From Terrisporobacter glycolicus ATCC 14880 = DSM 1288 (GTDB taxonomy: Bacteria > Bacillota > Clostridia > Peptostreptococcales > Peptostreptococcaceae): 64,000 nucleotides of DNA. The translations under genes and the position numbers were made by a program. This document shows, in pieces, positions 34,945 through 46,163 of this stretch. How positions within the stretch are numbered: position 1 is the stretch's first letter; each line of letters starts with the position of its first letter. Below the pieces are notes generated by a model. It did not search any database, was not told the DNA's origin, and saw only the letters and a list, made by a program, of their open reading frames with translations. Location of the stretch: the NCBI RefSeq assembly GCF_036812735.1, contig NZ_CP117523.1, forward strand, positions 620,001 to 684,000, written 5' to 3'.

Positions 34945-35546
34945 TAGAGGTAAAAAGTTTTGAAATTATACAAGGTATAATTGATGATATTAGACCAGGA
35001 TATAAATTTAAAAATGAGATAGAAGAAAAGATAATAAAGCGTTGCATACATACAAGTGCTGACTTTGAATACTTAGATATATTAAAAATATCAGATACAG
35101 CAGTAGATTCAATAATAAATGCTTTAAACAATAAATGCATAATTTACACAGATACAAATATGGCGCTTAGTGGAATAAATAAGATGAAACTAAATGCCCT
35201 TGGATGTGAATACAGATGTTTAGTAGCCGATGAAAGAACTAAAGAATTGGCTAAAGAAAAAGAAATAACTAGATCTATGGCCGCTGTGGAAATAGCAATG
35301 AATGAAGAAGGTAAAAAGCTATTTGTATTTGGAAATGCTCCAACTGCTCTTTATAAGACTATAGAAATGGTTAATAATGGAGATCGTGTTGAAGCTATTG
35401 TAGGTGCACCAGTTGGATTTGTTGGAGCAGCAGAATCTAAATATGAATTAGAAAAAACTTCTATTCCTCACATAGTAGTACAGGGAAGAAAAGGTGGTAG
35501 CAATATAGCTGCAGCCATAATGAATGCTATCTTATATGCAATGTAG
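34917..35546 (+). CDS. cbiC: Cobalt-precorrin-8 methylmutase
   Basis: Moves the C11 methyl to C12, producing cobyrinate. 209 residues; catalytic His45 in RCIHTSADFEYLD, and the glycine-rich GAPVGFVGAAESKY. GTG start at 34917 with gggagg 7 bp before it, inside the end of pduX, hence coupled translation. Confidence 0.95.
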   Translation: MEYVKDPKMIEVKSFEIIQGIIDDIRPGYKFKNEIEEKIIKRCIHTSADFEYLDILKISDTAVDSIINALNNKCIIYTDTNMALSGINKMKLNALGCEYRCLVADERTKELAKEKEITRSMAAVEIAMNEEGKKLFVFGNAPTALYKTIEMVNNGDRVEAIVGAPVGFVGAAESKYELEKTSIPHIVVQGRKGGSNIAAAIMNAILYAM

Positions 35547-35555
35547 GTAATGTTT

Positions 35556-36692
35556 ATGGAAGAGTATGTATATATTGAGGGAAAAAAATATAGAAGAGGA
35601 TATACTACAGGTTCTTGTGCAGCAGCAGCATCAAAGGCATCTGTACATATGCTTTTTACTAAAGAAAGTATAGGAAGTATAAATATAGACACGCCAAAAG
35701 GGATACCACTAACATTAAAAGTTAAAAATATTGAGATTAAAAATAATTATTCAATATGCTCCATAGAAAAAGACGGTGGCGACGATATAGATGCAACTCA
35801 TGCTATGGATATATTTGCAAAAGCTGAATTGGTAAACAAAGATACTGAAGATATTATTGTAACTGGTGGAGTAGGAATAGGAATAGTAACTAAAAAAGGT
35901 TTAAGTGTTGAGGTTGGAAAGCATGCTATAAATCCAGTACCAATGAAAATGATTAAAAATGAAGTAAGAAAAGTTTTAGGAGAAAAGAGTGATTTATTAA
36001 ATAACAAATCATTAAAAATAACTATTTTTGCCCCTAAAGGTGAGGAAGTAGCAAAGAAAACTTTTAATTCAAAGCTTGGAATACTTGGTGGAATATCTAT
36101 ACTTGGTACTACTGGAATTGTGGAGCCGATGAGTGAAGAAGGTTGGAAAAAATCTTTATCCATAGAACTTGAAATGAAAAAAGCTCAAGGAATGGATAAA
36201 ATCATTTTAGTTCCAGGAAACCATGGAGAGGAATTTATAAGAGACTATCTAAAAATTGATATGAGTAACTGTGTTAGGATGAGCAATTTTGTGGGATATA
36301 TGTTAAACGAAGCAAAAAGACTAGGATTTAAGAAAATACTTATGGCAGGTCATATTGGAAAGTTTATAAAAATATCTGCAGGGATTTTTAATACTCATAG
36401 TAAGATTTGTGATGCTAGAAATGAGATAATGATTGCAAATTTAGCATTAATGGGAGCGCATTTGGATTTTCTAAAAGAGATAAATGAATGTGTAACGGCA
36501 GAAGGTGCAGTTGAAATAATAGATAAAAGTAATTACACAGGAATATATAACATACTTTGTAACAAGTGCAAAGAAAGAGCTGAAGAATATTTAAATGAAG
36601 ATGTACAAGTGGAAGTTTATATGTTTAGAATGGATAAATCAATGATTGGGAAATCAAAGAATGCAGATTTATTAATGGAGGATTTTAGATGA
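35556..36692 (+). CDS. cbiD: Cobalt-precorrin-5B C1-methyltransferase
   Basis: SAM-dependent methylation at C1 in the anaerobic pathway. About 378 residues with RRGYTTGSCAAAASKA near the N terminus, VEKDGGDDIDATH-like SIEKDGGDDIDATHA, and GITGIVEPMSEE (here GTTGIVEPMSEE). ATG at 35556 preferred; ATG at 35550 gives two more residues. Stop overlaps the cbiE ATG (atga). Confidence 0.94.
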   Translation: MEEYVYIEGKKYRRGYTTGSCAAAASKASVHMLFTKESIGSINIDTPKGIPLTLKVKNIEIKNNYSICSIEKDGGDDIDATHAMDIFAKAELVNKDTEDIIVTGGVGIGIVTKKGLSVEVGKHAINPVPMKMIKNEVRKVLGEKSDLLNNKSLKITIFAPKGEEVAKKTFNSKLGILGGISILGTTGIVEPMSEEGWKKSLSIELEMKKAQGMDKIILVPGNHGEEFIRDYLKIDMSNCVRMSNFVGYMLNEAKRLGFKKILMAGHIGKFIKISAGIFNTHSKICDARNEIMIANLALMGAHLDFLKEINECVTAEGAVEIIDKSNYTGIYNILCNKCKERAEEYLNEDVQVEVYMFRMDKSMIGKSKNADLLMEDFR

Positions 36693-37297
36693 TAAATATA
36701 ATAGGTCTGGGGCCGGGAGAGTTTGATTATATAACTAAACTAGGTGAAAAATTAATTTATTCTTCAAATGTTCTAATTGGTGGAAAAAGAAATTTAGAAT
36801 CTGTAAAAGATTTTAAGGGAGAGAAGATAGTATTATCCACTAATCTTGAGGAAGTTTTAGAATATATTAAAAAAAATGTACATAAAAGCATAAGCGTTAT
36901 AGCATCAGGAGACCCATCTATTTATGGAATAGGAAAGTATTTATCAAATAATATAGATCATAAAAGTTTAAATATAGTATCTGGAATAAGTTCATTACAA
37001 TATATTTTCTCAAAAATATTTGTAGATATGAATGATGTGTATATTACTAGTAGTCATGGCAAAATACCTGATTTTGATTATATTTTATCCCATAAAAAGG
37101 TATGTATGGTAACTGACAATAAAATAGGTCCTCGTGAAATTTGTAAAGAAATACAAAAAAGAAACTTAAATAAAGTAATTGTTGTGGGAGAAAACTTATC
37201 TTATGATAATGAAAGAATAACTATAGGAAAAGCTGAAGACATATTAGCAGTTGAAAAATTTGAAATGAATGTTGTGGTGATACTGGATGAAAAATGA
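36689..37297 (+). CDS. cbiE: Cobalt-precorrin-7 C5-methyltransferase, CbiE subunit
   Basis: 202-residue tetrapyrrole methylase. Typical start INIIGLGPGEFDYIT, GGKRNLE, and the SAM pocket ASGDPSIYGIG. Methylates C5; acts with CbiT, separate here although fused as CobL in the aerobic pathway. Overlaps cbiD by 4 bp and cbiT by 11 bp. Confidence 0.94.
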   Translation: MINIIGLGPGEFDYITKLGEKLIYSSNVLIGGKRNLESVKDFKGEKIVLSTNLEEVLEYIKKNVHKSISVIASGDPSIYGIGKYLSNNIDHKSLNIVSGISSLQYIFSKIFVDMNDVYITSSHGKIPDFDYILSHKKVCMVTDNKIGPREICKEIQKRNLNKVIVVGENLSYDNERITIGKAEDILAVEKFEMNVVVILDEK

Positions 37298-37859
37298 TGA
37301 ATTTATTAGGGGAAAAGTTCCTATAACAAAGGAAGAAGTTAGAAGCATCTCATTAAATAAATTAGACTTAAAAAAAGCTAAAACTTTTATAGATGTGGGG
37401 GCAGGTACAGGAAGTGTTTCTATTGAAGCAGCCAAGACTTATGATAATTTAAATGTTATAGCGATTGAAAGAAACCATGAAGCTACAGATTTGATAAACA
37501 AGAATGTGGAAAAATTCAATTTATCAAATATAAAAGTTATACAAGCTTATGCTCCTATTGAAATAAAGGAAAAAGCTGATGGAATTTTTCTGGGTGGAAC
37601 AGGAAATAACCTGGAAGAAATAATAAAATGGTCAAAAGATTTATTAATACCAGGAGGAAGATTAGTAGCCAATTTTATATTAATTGATAATTTTTATGAC
37701 ACAATGAAGTTACTAAAAAAATATAATTTTGAAAATGTGGATGTATCACTACTAAATATAAGTAAACTAGAAAAATTAGGAGGACGAGATTATTTTAAAC
37801 CTCACAATCCTATTTACATAATATCATGCGAAAAAGGGGAAGAAGATGAACATGAATAA
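37287..37859 (+). CDS. cbiT: Cobalt-precorrin-6B C15-methyltransferase (decarboxylating), CbiT
   Basis: 190 residues, Rossmann-type methyltransferase: [12 protein letters not shown] near the start, SAM motif [16 protein letters not shown], and [15 protein letters not shown]. Methylates C15 and removes the C12 acetate carboxyl. Sits between cbiE and cbiF with overlaps on both sides. Confidence 0.94.
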   Translation: MKNDEFIRGKVPITKEEVRSISLNKLDLKKAKTFIDVGAGTGSVSIEAAKTYDNLNVIAIERNHEATDLINKNVEKFNLSNIKVIQAYAPIEIKEKADGIFLGGTGNNLEEIIKWSKDLLIPGGRLVANFILIDNFYDTMKLLKKYNFENVDVSLLNISKLEKLGGRDYFKPHNPIYIISCEKGEEDEHE

Positions 37860-38604
37860 AGTACATTTTGTTGGAGCAGGACCAGGAGATAAAGAGTTAA
37901 TAACATTAAAAGGATATAAGTTATTGTCTAATGCAGATGTGGTAATATATGCAGGGTCATTAGTTAACCCAGCGCTTTTAGATTATTGTAAAGAAGGATG
38001 CGAAATTCATGACAGCGCATATATGAACTTACAAGAAATAATAGAAGTTATGGAAAAAGGAATTAAAGAAGGAAAATCAGTTGTTAGACTTCAAACAGGA
38101 GACTTCTCAATATACGGTTCTATAAGAGAACAAGTTGAAGATTTAGCAAAATTAAATATAGATTATGATTGCACTCCAGGGGTGAGTTCTTTCCTTGGAG
38201 CATCATCAGCTTTAGGTGTGGAATATACAGTTCCAGAAATATCTCAATCAGTAGTAATAACAAGAATGGAAGGGAGAACTCCAGTGCCACCAAAAGAATC
38301 AATAGAATCTTTTGCGGCTCACCAAACATCAATGGTAATATTCCTTTCAGTTCAAGAAATAGAAAAAGTTGTGGAAAAACTAATTCATGGTGGATATGAT
38401 AAAACAACACCAATAGCTGTTGTATATAAGGCAACTTGGCCAGATGAAAAAGTAGTAAAAGGAACTCTACAAGACATAGCAATAAAAGTAAAAGAAGCTG
38501 ATATAAGAAAAACAGCATTAATAATGGTGGGAGAATTTTTAGGAAAAGAATATAATAATTCAAAATTATATGATAAGGACTTTGTTCATGAATACAGAGG
38601 ATAA
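37846..38604 (+). CDS. cbiF: Cobalt-precorrin-4 C11-methyltransferase
   Basis: 252-residue tetrapyrrole methylase: [39 protein letters not shown] and [15 protein letters not shown], the set expected for CbiF/CobM. Start at 37846, 6 bp after gggg. Overlaps cbiG's upstream region; cbiG's preferred start lies within the last codons. Confidence 0.95.
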   Translation: MNMNKVHFVGAGPGDKELITLKGYKLLSNADVVIYAGSLVNPALLDYCKEGCEIHDSAYMNLQEIIEVMEKGIKEGKSVVRLQTGDFSIYGSIREQVEDLAKLNIDYDCTPGVSSFLGASSALGVEYTVPEISQSVVITRMEGRTPVPPKESIESFAAHQTSMVIFLSVQEIEKVVEKLIHGGYDKTTPIAVVYKATWPDEKVVKGTLQDIAIKVKEADIRKTALIMVGEFLGKEYNNSKLYDKDFVHEYRG

Positions 38605-39637
38605 AAAAATAGCCATATTATCCATTACTAAAAATGGGAAAGAGCTTGGATTAAAAATAAAAAGAAATATGTCTACTGCTCATTTATACTATGTAAAAAA
38701 GGATGCTGTTAAAGAAGCAGATAATGTTATTTATGTAAACAAAAAATTGAAGGAGTTTGTGCCAAAAATTTTTGGTGAATATGACTATATTATATTTATA
38801 ATGGCATGCGGAATTGTAGTAAGAACTATAGCGCCATTGATAGAAAATAAATTTATAGACCCTGCTATTTTAGTCAGCGATGAAAAGGGAAAAAACATTA
38901 TAAGTTTGCTTAGCGGACACATGGGTGGAGCAAATGAGATGACTTTATATATAAGCAATTTATTAAACTCAAATCCAGTAATAACTACGGCTACAGATGT
39001 TAACCATAAATCATCATTAGATATGATTGCAAAAAAACTAAATGCTCATATTTATGATTTCAGAAATAAAGTATTAAAAATAAACTCTATGCTAGTTAAT
39101 GGTGAAGTTGTGAATCTTTTTATAGATGGAGATTACAACATAGATACAAGAGGATTTAATATATGCAAGCAGGATGAAGTAAATAAATTAGACCAAGTAA
39201 TAGTAATAAGTAATAAGAAAAATTTAAACTTAATAAATAATAATATTCTTAAAGTTGTACCTAAAAATATTGTAATAGGTATTGGATGTAGAAAAAATAT
39301 TGATAAAGAATATATGATAAATTCATTATCTGATTTTTTACATAAGCAAAATATTGATATAAATGCAATAAAAGAGATAGGAAGTATAGATATCAAAAAG
39401 AATGAAGTAGCCTTGATAAACTTAAGTGAATATTTAAATATTCCTTTTAAAACATTTACAGCTGATGAAATATCAAAAGTAGAACATTTATATGAAAAGT
39501 CACAGTGGGTAAAACAAAATGTGGGTGTTCACTCTGTGGCAGAACCTGTGGCTCACTTATTAAGTAATGGAAATTTAATAATAGAAAAACATAAATACAA
39601 TGGAATTACATTTTCAGTAGGGAGAGTTAATATATGA
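38588..39637 (+). CDS. cbiG: Cobalt-precorrin-5A hydrolase
   Basis: Opens the delta-lactone and releases acetaldehyde from ring A. About 349 residues: N-terminal [14 protein letters not shown] and [11 protein letters not shown], a central region, and C-terminal [11 protein letters not shown] and [11 protein letters not shown]. The ATG at 38588 follows aagga by 8 bp and overlaps the cbiF end; the frame opens at 38570. Confidence 0.94.
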   Translation: MNTEDKKIAILSITKNGKELGLKIKRNMSTAHLYYVKKDAVKEADNVIYVNKKLKEFVPKIFGEYDYIIFIMACGIVVRTIAPLIENKFIDPAILVSDEKGKNIISLLSGHMGGANEMTLYISNLLNSNPVITTATDVNHKSSLDMIAKKLNAHIYDFRNKVLKINSMLVNGEVVNLFIDGDYNIDTRGFNICKQDEVNKLDQVIVISNKKNLNLINNNILKVVPKNIVIGIGCRKNIDKEYMINSLSDFLHKQNIDINAIKEIGSIDIKKNEVALINLSEYLNIPFKTFTADEISKVEHLYEKSQWVKQNVGVHSVAEPVAHLLSNGNLIIEKHKYNGITFSVGRVNI

Positions 39638-40359
39638 TATATGTTGTAGGTATTGGACCAGGATGCAAAAACTTGATGACTATTGAAGCAATAAATGCAA
39701 TAGAAGATGCTGAAGTTATAGTAGGATATAAAACTTACATTGATTTAGTAACAGAATTTATTGCAGACAAAGAAGTTGTGCAAAATGGAATGAGAAAAGA
39801 AATAGAAAGATGTAAGCAAGCTTTAGAAATTGCAAAAACAGGGAAAAAAGTTGCTGTTATAAGTAGTGGAGATGCTGGGATATATGGAATGGCAGGACTT
39901 ATACTAGAGTTAGTAACAAAAGAAGGTGTTGATATAAAAGTCAAAGTTGTACCAGGTGTTACAGCAAGTATAGGAGCGGCAGCAGTACTTGGAGCACCTA
40001 TAATGCATGATTTTTGCCATATAAGTTTAAGTGATTTGATGACTCCTTGGGAAGTTATAGAAAAAAGATTAAGGCTGGCTGCAGAAGCTGATTTTGTTAT
40101 TTGTTTATACAACCCAAGAAGTAAAGGAAGAAGTGAGCACTTAGCTAAGGCCTTTGAAATCATGGGAGAATTTAAGGACAAATCAACTCCAGTAGGAATA
40201 GTAAAAGATGTGGGAAGAGAAAAGGAAGAAAAATTCATATGCACATTTGATACTATGGAATTTGAAAGAGTTGATATGACTACTATGGTGATTATAGGAA
40301 ATAAAGCGACTTATATACATAATGATTTGATTATAACTCCGAGAGGATACGAAGTATGA
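39634..40359 (+). CDS. cbiH: Cobalt-precorrin-3 C17-methyltransferase (ring-contraction)
   Basis: 241-residue tetrapyrrole methylase: YVVGIGPGCKNLMTIEA, SSGDAGIYGMAGL, VPGVTASIGAAAVLGAP and CLYNPRSKGRSEH. Methylates C17 and drives contraction of the ring. Overlaps cbiG by 4 bp and cbiJ by 4 bp. Confidence 0.96.
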   Translation: MIYVVGIGPGCKNLMTIEAINAIEDAEVIVGYKTYIDLVTEFIADKEVVQNGMRKEIERCKQALEIAKTGKKVAVISSGDAGIYGMAGLILELVTKEGVDIKVKVVPGVTASIGAAAVLGAPIMHDFCHISLSDLMTPWEVIEKRLRLAAEADFVICLYNPRSKGRSEHLAKAFEIMGEFKDKSTPVGIVKDVGREKEEKFICTFDTMEFERVDMTTMVIIGNKATYIHNDLIITPRGYEV

Positions 40360-41102
40360 TTTTAGTTTTAGGTGGAACTTCGGACAGTATAGAAATATGT
40401 CATAAATTAAATGAAAAAAATATTGATTATGTAGTTTCTGTAACAACTTCTTATGGAGAAGATTTGGCAAAGAAATGTTCAAATAAAATTATATTAAAAA
40501 AGCTAACTATAGGAGATATGGTTAAATTTATAAATGAAAATTGTATTACAAAAATAATAGATGCTACTCATCCTTATGCTATAGAAGTATCTAGAAACGC
40601 TATTAAAGCGTCACAAATTACAAATATAAAATACATTAGATTTGAAAGAGAGTCTTTAATAAAAGAGGTAAATTACAAAAATAAGTACATAGTTAATGAT
40701 ATAGAAAAAGCCTGTGAAATAGCCAATAAAATTGGTCATAATATTTTTATTGGAACAGGAAGTAAAAACTTATATTTATATAAAGAAAAAATAAAAAATA
40801 AAAACTTGATTCCTAGGGTACTTCCAACGAGTGAAGTGTTAATTAGTTGTGAAGAATTAGGATTTAATGCAGACAATATTATAGCTATGAGAGGACCTTT
40901 TTCTGTTGAAATGAATGAGTCCACATACAAACAATATAATATTGACTTAGTAATTACAAAAGAAAGTGGAGTAGCAGGAGGATTTTTAGAAAAAATTAAA
41001 GCTTGTGAAAACTTAAATATTCCTGTGATTATTATAAAGAGAAAAGAAATGAATTATCCAAATACTGTTGGAAAAATTCAAGATTTAATTGATTTAATAT
41101 AG
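40356..41102 (+). CDS. cbiJ: Cobalt-precorrin-6A reductase
   Basis: 248 residues: ILVLGGTSDSIEICHKL (NAD(P)H site), IDATHPYAIEVSRNA, FIGTGSKNL and VITKESGVAGGFLEKI, the CobK/CbiJ signature set. Reduces the C18-C19 double bond. Overlaps cbiH by 4 bp; 34 bp before cbiK. Confidence 0.95.
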   Translation: MILVLGGTSDSIEICHKLNEKNIDYVVSVTTSYGEDLAKKCSNKIILKKLTIGDMVKFINENCITKIIDATHPYAIEVSRNAIKASQITNIKYIRFERESLIKEVNYKNKYIVNDIEKACEIANKIGHNIFIGTGSKNLYLYKEKIKNKNLIPRVLPTSEVLISCEELGFNADNIIAMRGPFSVEMNESTYKQYNIDLVITKESGVAGGFLEKIKACENLNIPVIIIKRKEMNYPNTVGKIQDLIDLI

Positions 41103-41136
41103 TAAATAATTAGATTTAGTATAAGGGAGAGACGTT

Positions 41137-41931
41137 ATGAAAAAAGCTATATTGGTAGTAAGTTTCGGTACTAGCTATCATGAAACTAGGAAAAAAACTA
41201 TAGAGCCTTGTGAAAATAAAATAAAAGAGAGTTTTGAAGGTTATGATTTCTATAGAGCATTTACTTCGAGTATGATTATAAAAAAATTAAAGAAAAGAGA
41301 TAACTTAATAATTGATAATCCAGTAGAAGCTTTAGAGAAACTTTATAATGAAGGTTATGAAGAAGTAATAGTACAATCCCTTCATATTATATGTGGAGAA
41401 GAATATAACAAACTTAAAGAGATGGTAGATGGATTTAAAGATAAATTTGAAAGAATTTCTTTAGGAAGACCTCTATTAACTTATATAGATGATTATAGAG
41501 AAACTGTTTTGGCTGTAAAACAAGATATTGAAAAAATGGATATAGATGAAGCCCTAGTATTCATGGGACATGGCACAGAACATGAAAGTCATGCTTCTTA
41601 TCCAGCCATAGAGTACATGTTTAGAGATTATGGAATAAATGCTTATGTTGGAACGGTTGAAGGATATCCAGAAATTGATCAAGTAATTAAGTTATTAAAA
41701 GAAAGAAATGTAAAAACAGTAGACTTAATGCCATTTATGTTGGTAGCAGGTGATCATGCTATAAATGATATGGCCAGTGACGAGGAAGATTCATGGAAAA
41801 CTATTTTAGAAAATAAAGGATTTAATGTGAAAGTTCATTTAAAAGGACTTGGAGAAAATCCATACATACAAGAGAAATTTGTTAACCATGCACTAGATTG
41901 TATGAAAGAACTAGAAGAAGTAAGCATTTAA
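41137..41931 (+). CDS. cbiK: Anaerobic sirohydrochlorin cobaltochelatase
   Basis: Inserts Co2+ into sirohydrochlorin without ATP. 264 residues: LVVSFGTSYHETR at the start, and the metal-handling histidines in FMGHGTEHESHASYP and VAGDHAINDMASDEE. No signal peptide, so cytoplasmic, unlike the periplasmic CbiK-P of sulfate reducers. Fed by the precorrin-2 dehydrogenase at 46.9 kb. Confidence 0.95.
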   Translation: MKKAILVVSFGTSYHETRKKTIEPCENKIKESFEGYDFYRAFTSSMIIKKLKKRDNLIIDNPVEALEKLYNEGYEEVIVQSLHIICGEEYNKLKEMVDGFKDKFERISLGRPLLTYIDDYRETVLAVKQDIEKMDIDEALVFMGHGTEHESHASYPAIEYMFRDYGINAYVGTVEGYPEIDQVIKLLKERNVKTVDLMPFMLVAGDHAINDMASDEEDSWKTILENKGFNVKVHLKGLGENPYIQEKFVNHALDCMKELEEVSI

Positions 41932-41949
41932 TAATTGGAGGAAATTAAT

Positions 41950-42657
41950 ATGGCAAAGTTTTATGGAATTGGAACTGGACCAGGAGATAGTTCATTAGTA
42001 ACAGTAAAGGCAGTTAATACACTAAAAAATTTAGATATATTATATACACCAGAATCTAAAAAAGGTGGAGAAAGCTTAGCATTATCAATAGTTGATGAGT
42101 ATTTACCAGAAGGCTTAGAAATAAAATCTAGACATTTTCCTATGAATTTTAATGGTACAGAAAAAATACAAGTATGGAATTCAATATCAGGTGAAATAGT
42201 TGAAGATGTTAAAAAAGGCAAAAATGTTGGTTTTGTAACATTGGGAGATCCTATGATATACAGTACTTATGTATATGTAATGGAAAGATTAATGGAAGAT
42301 ATAGAAGTAGAAACTATACCAGGTATTTCATCATTTTCTAATATAGCATCAAACCAAAACTTTCCTCTAGTAATGGACACAGATCCATTAATAGTAATAC
42401 CATGTACTATGGAAGAGGATAAAATAGACGAAGCTCTTGAAAAATATGATTGTTTAGTATTAATGAAAGTTTACAAAAAAATAAATATGGTAATAGATAA
42501 ACTGAAAAAACATGATCTAATTGATCATGCTATACTAGTTAGTAATTCATCTCAAGATAAAGAAGAAGTATTTACTAATTTAAGAGATGAACATATTGAT
42601 GAGAAGATATCATATTTTTCAACTATATTAGTAAATAAAAATAGAAGTAAAAGATAA
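41950..42657 (+). CDS. cbiL: Cobalt-precorrin-2 C20-methyltransferase
   Basis: About 235 residues: FYGIGTGPGDSSLVTVKA, VTLGDPMIYSTYVYV and IPGISSFSNIAS. Methylates C20, the first step after cobalt insertion. Start at the ATG at 41950 after ttggagg; the frame opens 15 bp earlier without a better site. Confidence 0.95.
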   Translation: MAKFYGIGTGPGDSSLVTVKAVNTLKNLDILYTPESKKGGESLALSIVDEYLPEGLEIKSRHFPMNFNGTEKIQVWNSISGEIVEDVKKGKNVGFVTLGDPMIYSTYVYVMERLMEDIEVETIPGISSFSNIASNQNFPLVMDTDPLIVIPCTMEEDKIDEALEKYDCLVLMKVYKKINMVIDKLKKHDLIDHAILVSNSSQDKEEVFTNLRDEHIDEKISYFSTILVNKNRSKR

Positions 42658-42700
42658 TATCTTGTTAAAACAGAATTCCTATAAAATAAGGAGAATTAAT

Positions 42701-43600
42701 ATGAAGATAGTAGTTGGAACACGAGGTAGTAAATTAGCCCTTATTCAAACTAACTGGGTAGTTGAAGAATTAAAAAAAGCTAATCCAGACATTGAATTCG
42801 AAATCAAGGTAATAAAAACAAAGGGTGATTTAGTGACGCATTTACCTTTGCATAAAATAGGAGATAAGGGCCTATTTACAAAAGAGATTGAGCAGCAACT
42901 TTTAGATAGAGAAATAGATTTAGCTGTACACAGTATGAAGGATATGCCATCAAGTCTTCCAGAAGGATTAAAATTTGCAAATGTGCCAAGAAGAGAAGAT
43001 CCTAGAGATATTCTTGTTTTAAAGGGAAACTACAAAACACTAGAAGATTTGCCTCATGGAGCAAGAATTGGTACAGGAAGTAAAAGAAGAATATATCAAC
43101 TCCTTAAATATAGACCTGATTTAGAAATAGTACCTATAAGAGGAAATATCGATACTAGAATAAGAAAAATAGAAGATGAAAATCTTCATGGTATTGTATT
43201 AGCAGCAGCAGGCTTATTAAGAGCAGGATTGGAGGAACGTATTAGTTATTACCTACCAACTAATATAATGATACCGGCTCCAGCTCAAGGAGCACTTGCT
43301 CTGGAAATAAGAGAAAATGATTTACATATGGAAGAAATAATTTCTCATATTAAAGATGAAACAACAGAAATACAAGTAGCAGCAGAGAGAGGATTTTTAG
43401 CAGGAGTTAACGGAGGTTGCCATGTTCCTATGGGGGCTTATTGTGAAATTAATGATGATAAATTAATATTAACCGGTATTTATGGAGACGAAGAAGGTAA
43501 AAAACTAGTTGTAAAATCAATAGAAGGAAGTGTTAAAGACTCTGCTAAAATAGGATTTGATTTGGCAGAAGAAGTTCTTAAGGAATACAACAAGTTATAG
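42701..43600 (+). CDS. hemC: Porphobilinogen deaminase (hydroxymethylbilane synthase)
   Basis: Polymerises four porphobilinogens. 299 residues: VVGTRGSKLALIQTNWV, LAVHSMKDMPSSLPEGL, RGNIDTRIRKI, and the dipyrromethane-cofactor Cys240 in NGGCHVPMG. ATG at 42701 follows aaggag; upstream in-frame ATG at 42662 has no site. Confidence 0.97.
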   Translation: MKIVVGTRGSKLALIQTNWVVEELKKANPDIEFEIKVIKTKGDLVTHLPLHKIGDKGLFTKEIEQQLLDREIDLAVHSMKDMPSSLPEGLKFANVPRREDPRDILVLKGNYKTLEDLPHGARIGTGSKRRIYQLLKYRPDLEIVPIRGNIDTRIRKIEDENLHGIVLAAAGLLRAGLEERISYYLPTNIMIPAPAQGALALEIRENDLHMEEIISHIKDETTEIQVAAERGFLAGVNGGCHVPMGAYCEINDDKLILTGIYGDEEGKKLVVKSIEGSVKDSAKIGFDLAEEVLKEYNKL

Positions 43601-43623
43601 TGAATTTAAGGAGTATGAAAACT

Positions 43624-45159
43624 ATGAAGGGAAAAGTTTACTTAGTGGGGGCAGGACCTGGAGATTATAAACTTATAACTCTGAAAGGGTTAGAATGTAT
43701 AAGAAAAGCAGATGTAATAGTTTATGATAGGTTAGCTAACGTTAAATACTTAGAAGAAGCAAAGAAAGACTGTATATTTATAAATGTAGGAAAAGCGTCT
43801 AGTAATCATATATTACCACAAGATGACATAAACAGATTGATTGCTGATAAGGCATTAGAAGGAAAGATTGTTGTTAGATTAAAGGGTGGAGATCCTTATG
43901 TATTTGGTAGAGGGGGAGAAGAAGCAGAACTTCTTCGTGATGAAAATATTGATTTTGAAGTAGTTCCAGGAATAACTTCTCCAATAGGAGGTCTATGTTA
44001 TGCAGGTATTCCTATAACTCACAGAGATCATGCTTCATCTTTCCACATTATAACAGGCCATCCTAGAAAAGATGGGAAAGAAACAAAGGAAATAAATTGG
44101 AATGCTCTAGCAAATGTAAAAGGTACCTTAGTGTTTTTGATGGGAATTGCCAACTTAAAAAATATAAGCGAAAACCTAATTAAAGAAGGTAAAGATAAAA
44201 ATACTCCAGTGGCCTTTATTAGTTGGGCAACAAGATCTAATCAAAGGGTTGTAACAGCTACTTTAGAAAATGCTCATGAAGTAGCAATTGAAGAAAATGT
44301 TAAACCACCTACTTTAATAGTAGTTGGAAGTGTTGTAAACCTTAGAGAGAAGCTAAACTTCTTTGAGGAAAGACCACTGTTTGGAAAAAATATTGTGGTT
44401 ACTAGATGTAGAACACAAAGTAGTGTATTAGCTGAGAAAATTAGTGATATGGGTGGAAATCCAATCGAAATCCCAACTATAAAAATCCAAAAGGTTGAGG
44501 ATAATAAAGAACTAGGAGTAGAAATAGATAGAATAAAAGATTATACTTATATACTATTTAGTAGCAAAAATGCAGTGGATATATTCTTTGATAAGTTAAA
44601 TGAAATGGGATATGACTCAAGAGTTCTTTGCAATAGTAAAATTTGCGCTGTTGGAGGAGAAACTGCAAAATCTATTAAATCAAGAGGAGTAATTGCTGAT
44701 ATAGTTCCACAAAAATATGTGGCTGAAGGCCTTTATGAAGAATTAAAAAATATTATTAATGAAAATGATAAAATTTTAATTCCAAGAGCAAAAAATGCTA
44801 GAGATTTCTTAGTGAATAAATTAAGTGAGAAATGTTATATTAAAGAAGTTATTACTTATGAGTCAGTTATAGATAATAATAAAAAAGATTTGGCCCTAGA
44901 AGTAATAGAAGATGAAAAAGTTGATTATATTACTTTTGCCAGCTCTTCAACAGTTAAAAACTTTATAACTTTAATAGGAGAAGAAAATCTCAAAAAACTA
45001 AAAAACAAAAATATAATATCCATAGGTCCAATAACTAGCAAAACCATAGAGGACTTTGGATTAGAAGTTTATAGAGAAGCTGAAGTAGCGACAATTGACA
45101 GTATGATAGATGCAATATCAAATAATGAAAAAATACAAATGGGGGAACTAACATGTTAA
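43624..45159 (+). CDS. cobA-hemD: Uroporphyrinogen-III C-methyltransferase / uroporphyrinogen-III synthase fusion
   Basis: Two enzymes in one chain of about 511 residues. Residues 1-245: SUMT ([62 protein letters not shown]). Residues about 260-505: HemD ([39 protein letters not shown]). It closes the uroporphyrinogen ring and methylates C2 and C7 to precorrin-2. ATG at 43624 chosen because SUMT proteins begin MKGKVYLVG; 43615 and 43600 are alternatives. Confidence 0.96.
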   Translation: MKGKVYLVGAGPGDYKLITLKGLECIRKADVIVYDRLANVKYLEEAKKDCIFINVGKASSNHILPQDDINRLIADKALEGKIVVRLKGGDPYVFGRGGEEAELLRDENIDFEVVPGITSPIGGLCYAGIPITHRDHASSFHIITGHPRKDGKETKEINWNALANVKGTLVFLMGIANLKNISENLIKEGKDKNTPVAFISWATRSNQRVVTATLENAHEVAIEENVKPPTLIVVGSVVNLREKLNFFEERPLFGKNIVVTRCRTQSSVLAEKISDMGGNPIEIPTIKIQKVEDNKELGVEIDRIKDYTYILFSSKNAVDIFFDKLNEMGYDSRVLCNSKICAVGGETAKSIKSRGVIADIVPQKYVAEGLYEELKNIINENDKILIPRAKNARDFLVNKLSEKCYIKEVITYESVIDNNKKDLALEVIEDEKVDYITFASSSTVKNFITLIGEENLKKLKNKNIISIGPITSKTIEDFGLEVYREAEVATIDSMIDAISNNEKIQMGELTC

Positions 45160-46127
45160 GAAGACCAAGAAGATTAAGAAGTAGTAAAGCTATAAGAAAT
45201 TTAGTTAGAGAAACAAAATTACAAGTGGAAGATTTAATTTATCCATTATTTATAGTAGATGGAGAAAACATAAAAAGAGAAATATCATCAATGGAAGGAG
45301 TTTATCATTTTTCAGTTGATATGTTAGATGATGAAATAAAAGAATTAACAGAACTTGGAATTGAGCACATATTACTATTTGGTGTGCCAGATGATGAGAA
45401 AAAAGATTGTTGTGCAAGTGAAGCATTTAATCCAGAAGGTGGGGTTCAAAGAGCAGTAAGAAAAATAAAGGAAATAAATCCAGAAATGGATGTTATATGT
45501 GATGTATGTATGTGTGAATATACTAGCCATGGTCACTGTGGAATATTAACTGATACTGGATATGTACATAATGACAAAACTTTAGACTACCTTGCAAAAA
45601 TATCTTTAAGCTATGCACAGGCTGGAGCTGATATGGTTGCACCATCTGATATGATGGATGGAAGAATAGAATCAATAAGAGAAGTTTTAGATAGTAATGG
45701 ATTTGAAAATGTAGCTATAATGGCTTATAGTGCTAAATATGCATCATCATTCTATGGACCATTTAGAGAAGCTGCAAACTCTGCACCTCAATTTGGTGAC
45801 AGAAAAACTTATCAAATGGATCCAGCAAATACAAATGAAGCAGTAATAGAAGGACAATTAGATGTTGAAGAAGGTGCTGATATAATAATGGTTAAACCAG
45901 CCCTATCTTATTTAGATGTAATACAAAGATTCAAAGATAACTTTGATTTACCAATAGCGGCTTATAATGTAAGTGGAGAATACTCAATGTTAAAATTAGC
46001 TGTTAAAGAAGGATTACTAAATGAAAGTGCTATTTATGAAGCAGTTATGTCTATAAAAAGAGCAGGAGCTACAATAATAATCACTTATTTTGCTAAAGAC
46101 ATAGCTAAAATGTTAAAAAATAACTAG
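45153..46127 (+). CDS. hemB: Delta-aminolevulinic acid dehydratase (porphobilinogen synthase)
   Basis: Condenses two 5-aminolevulinates to porphobilinogen. 324 residues: [15 protein letters not shown] at the start, the zinc-binding Cys cluster [15 protein letters not shown] (about 118-132), [14 protein letters not shown], and the Schiff-base lysine in [13 protein letters not shown]. Overlaps cobA-hemD by 7 bp. Its place late in the B12-switched operon makes porphobilinogen supply B12-responsive. Confidence 0.97.
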   Translation: MLRRPRRLRSSKAIRNLVRETKLQVEDLIYPLFIVDGENIKREISSMEGVYHFSVDMLDDEIKELTELGIEHILLFGVPDDEKKDCCASEAFNPEGGVQRAVRKIKEINPEMDVICDVCMCEYTSHGHCGILTDTGYVHNDKTLDYLAKISLSYAQAGADMVAPSDMMDGRIESIREVLDSNGFENVAIMAYSAKYASSFYGPFREAANSAPQFGDRKTYQMDPANTNEAVIEGQLDVEEGADIIMVKPALSYLDVIQRFKDNFDLPIAAYNVSGEYSMLKLAVKEGLLNESAIYEAVMSIKRAGATIIITYFAKDIAKMLKNN

Positions 46128-46163
46128 CTAATATAAGTGATAAAACATATTGGAGGAAAGATT

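Noticed and set aside
38120-38563. 147-codon leucine-rich minus-strand ORF
   Set aside because: It is antisense to cbiF, whose reading frame is certain; the Leu-rich product is a by-product of codon bias.
39735-40244. 169-codon minus-strand ORF
   Set aside because: Fully antisense to cbiH, low-complexity Ser/Ile/Leu product, no ribosome site.
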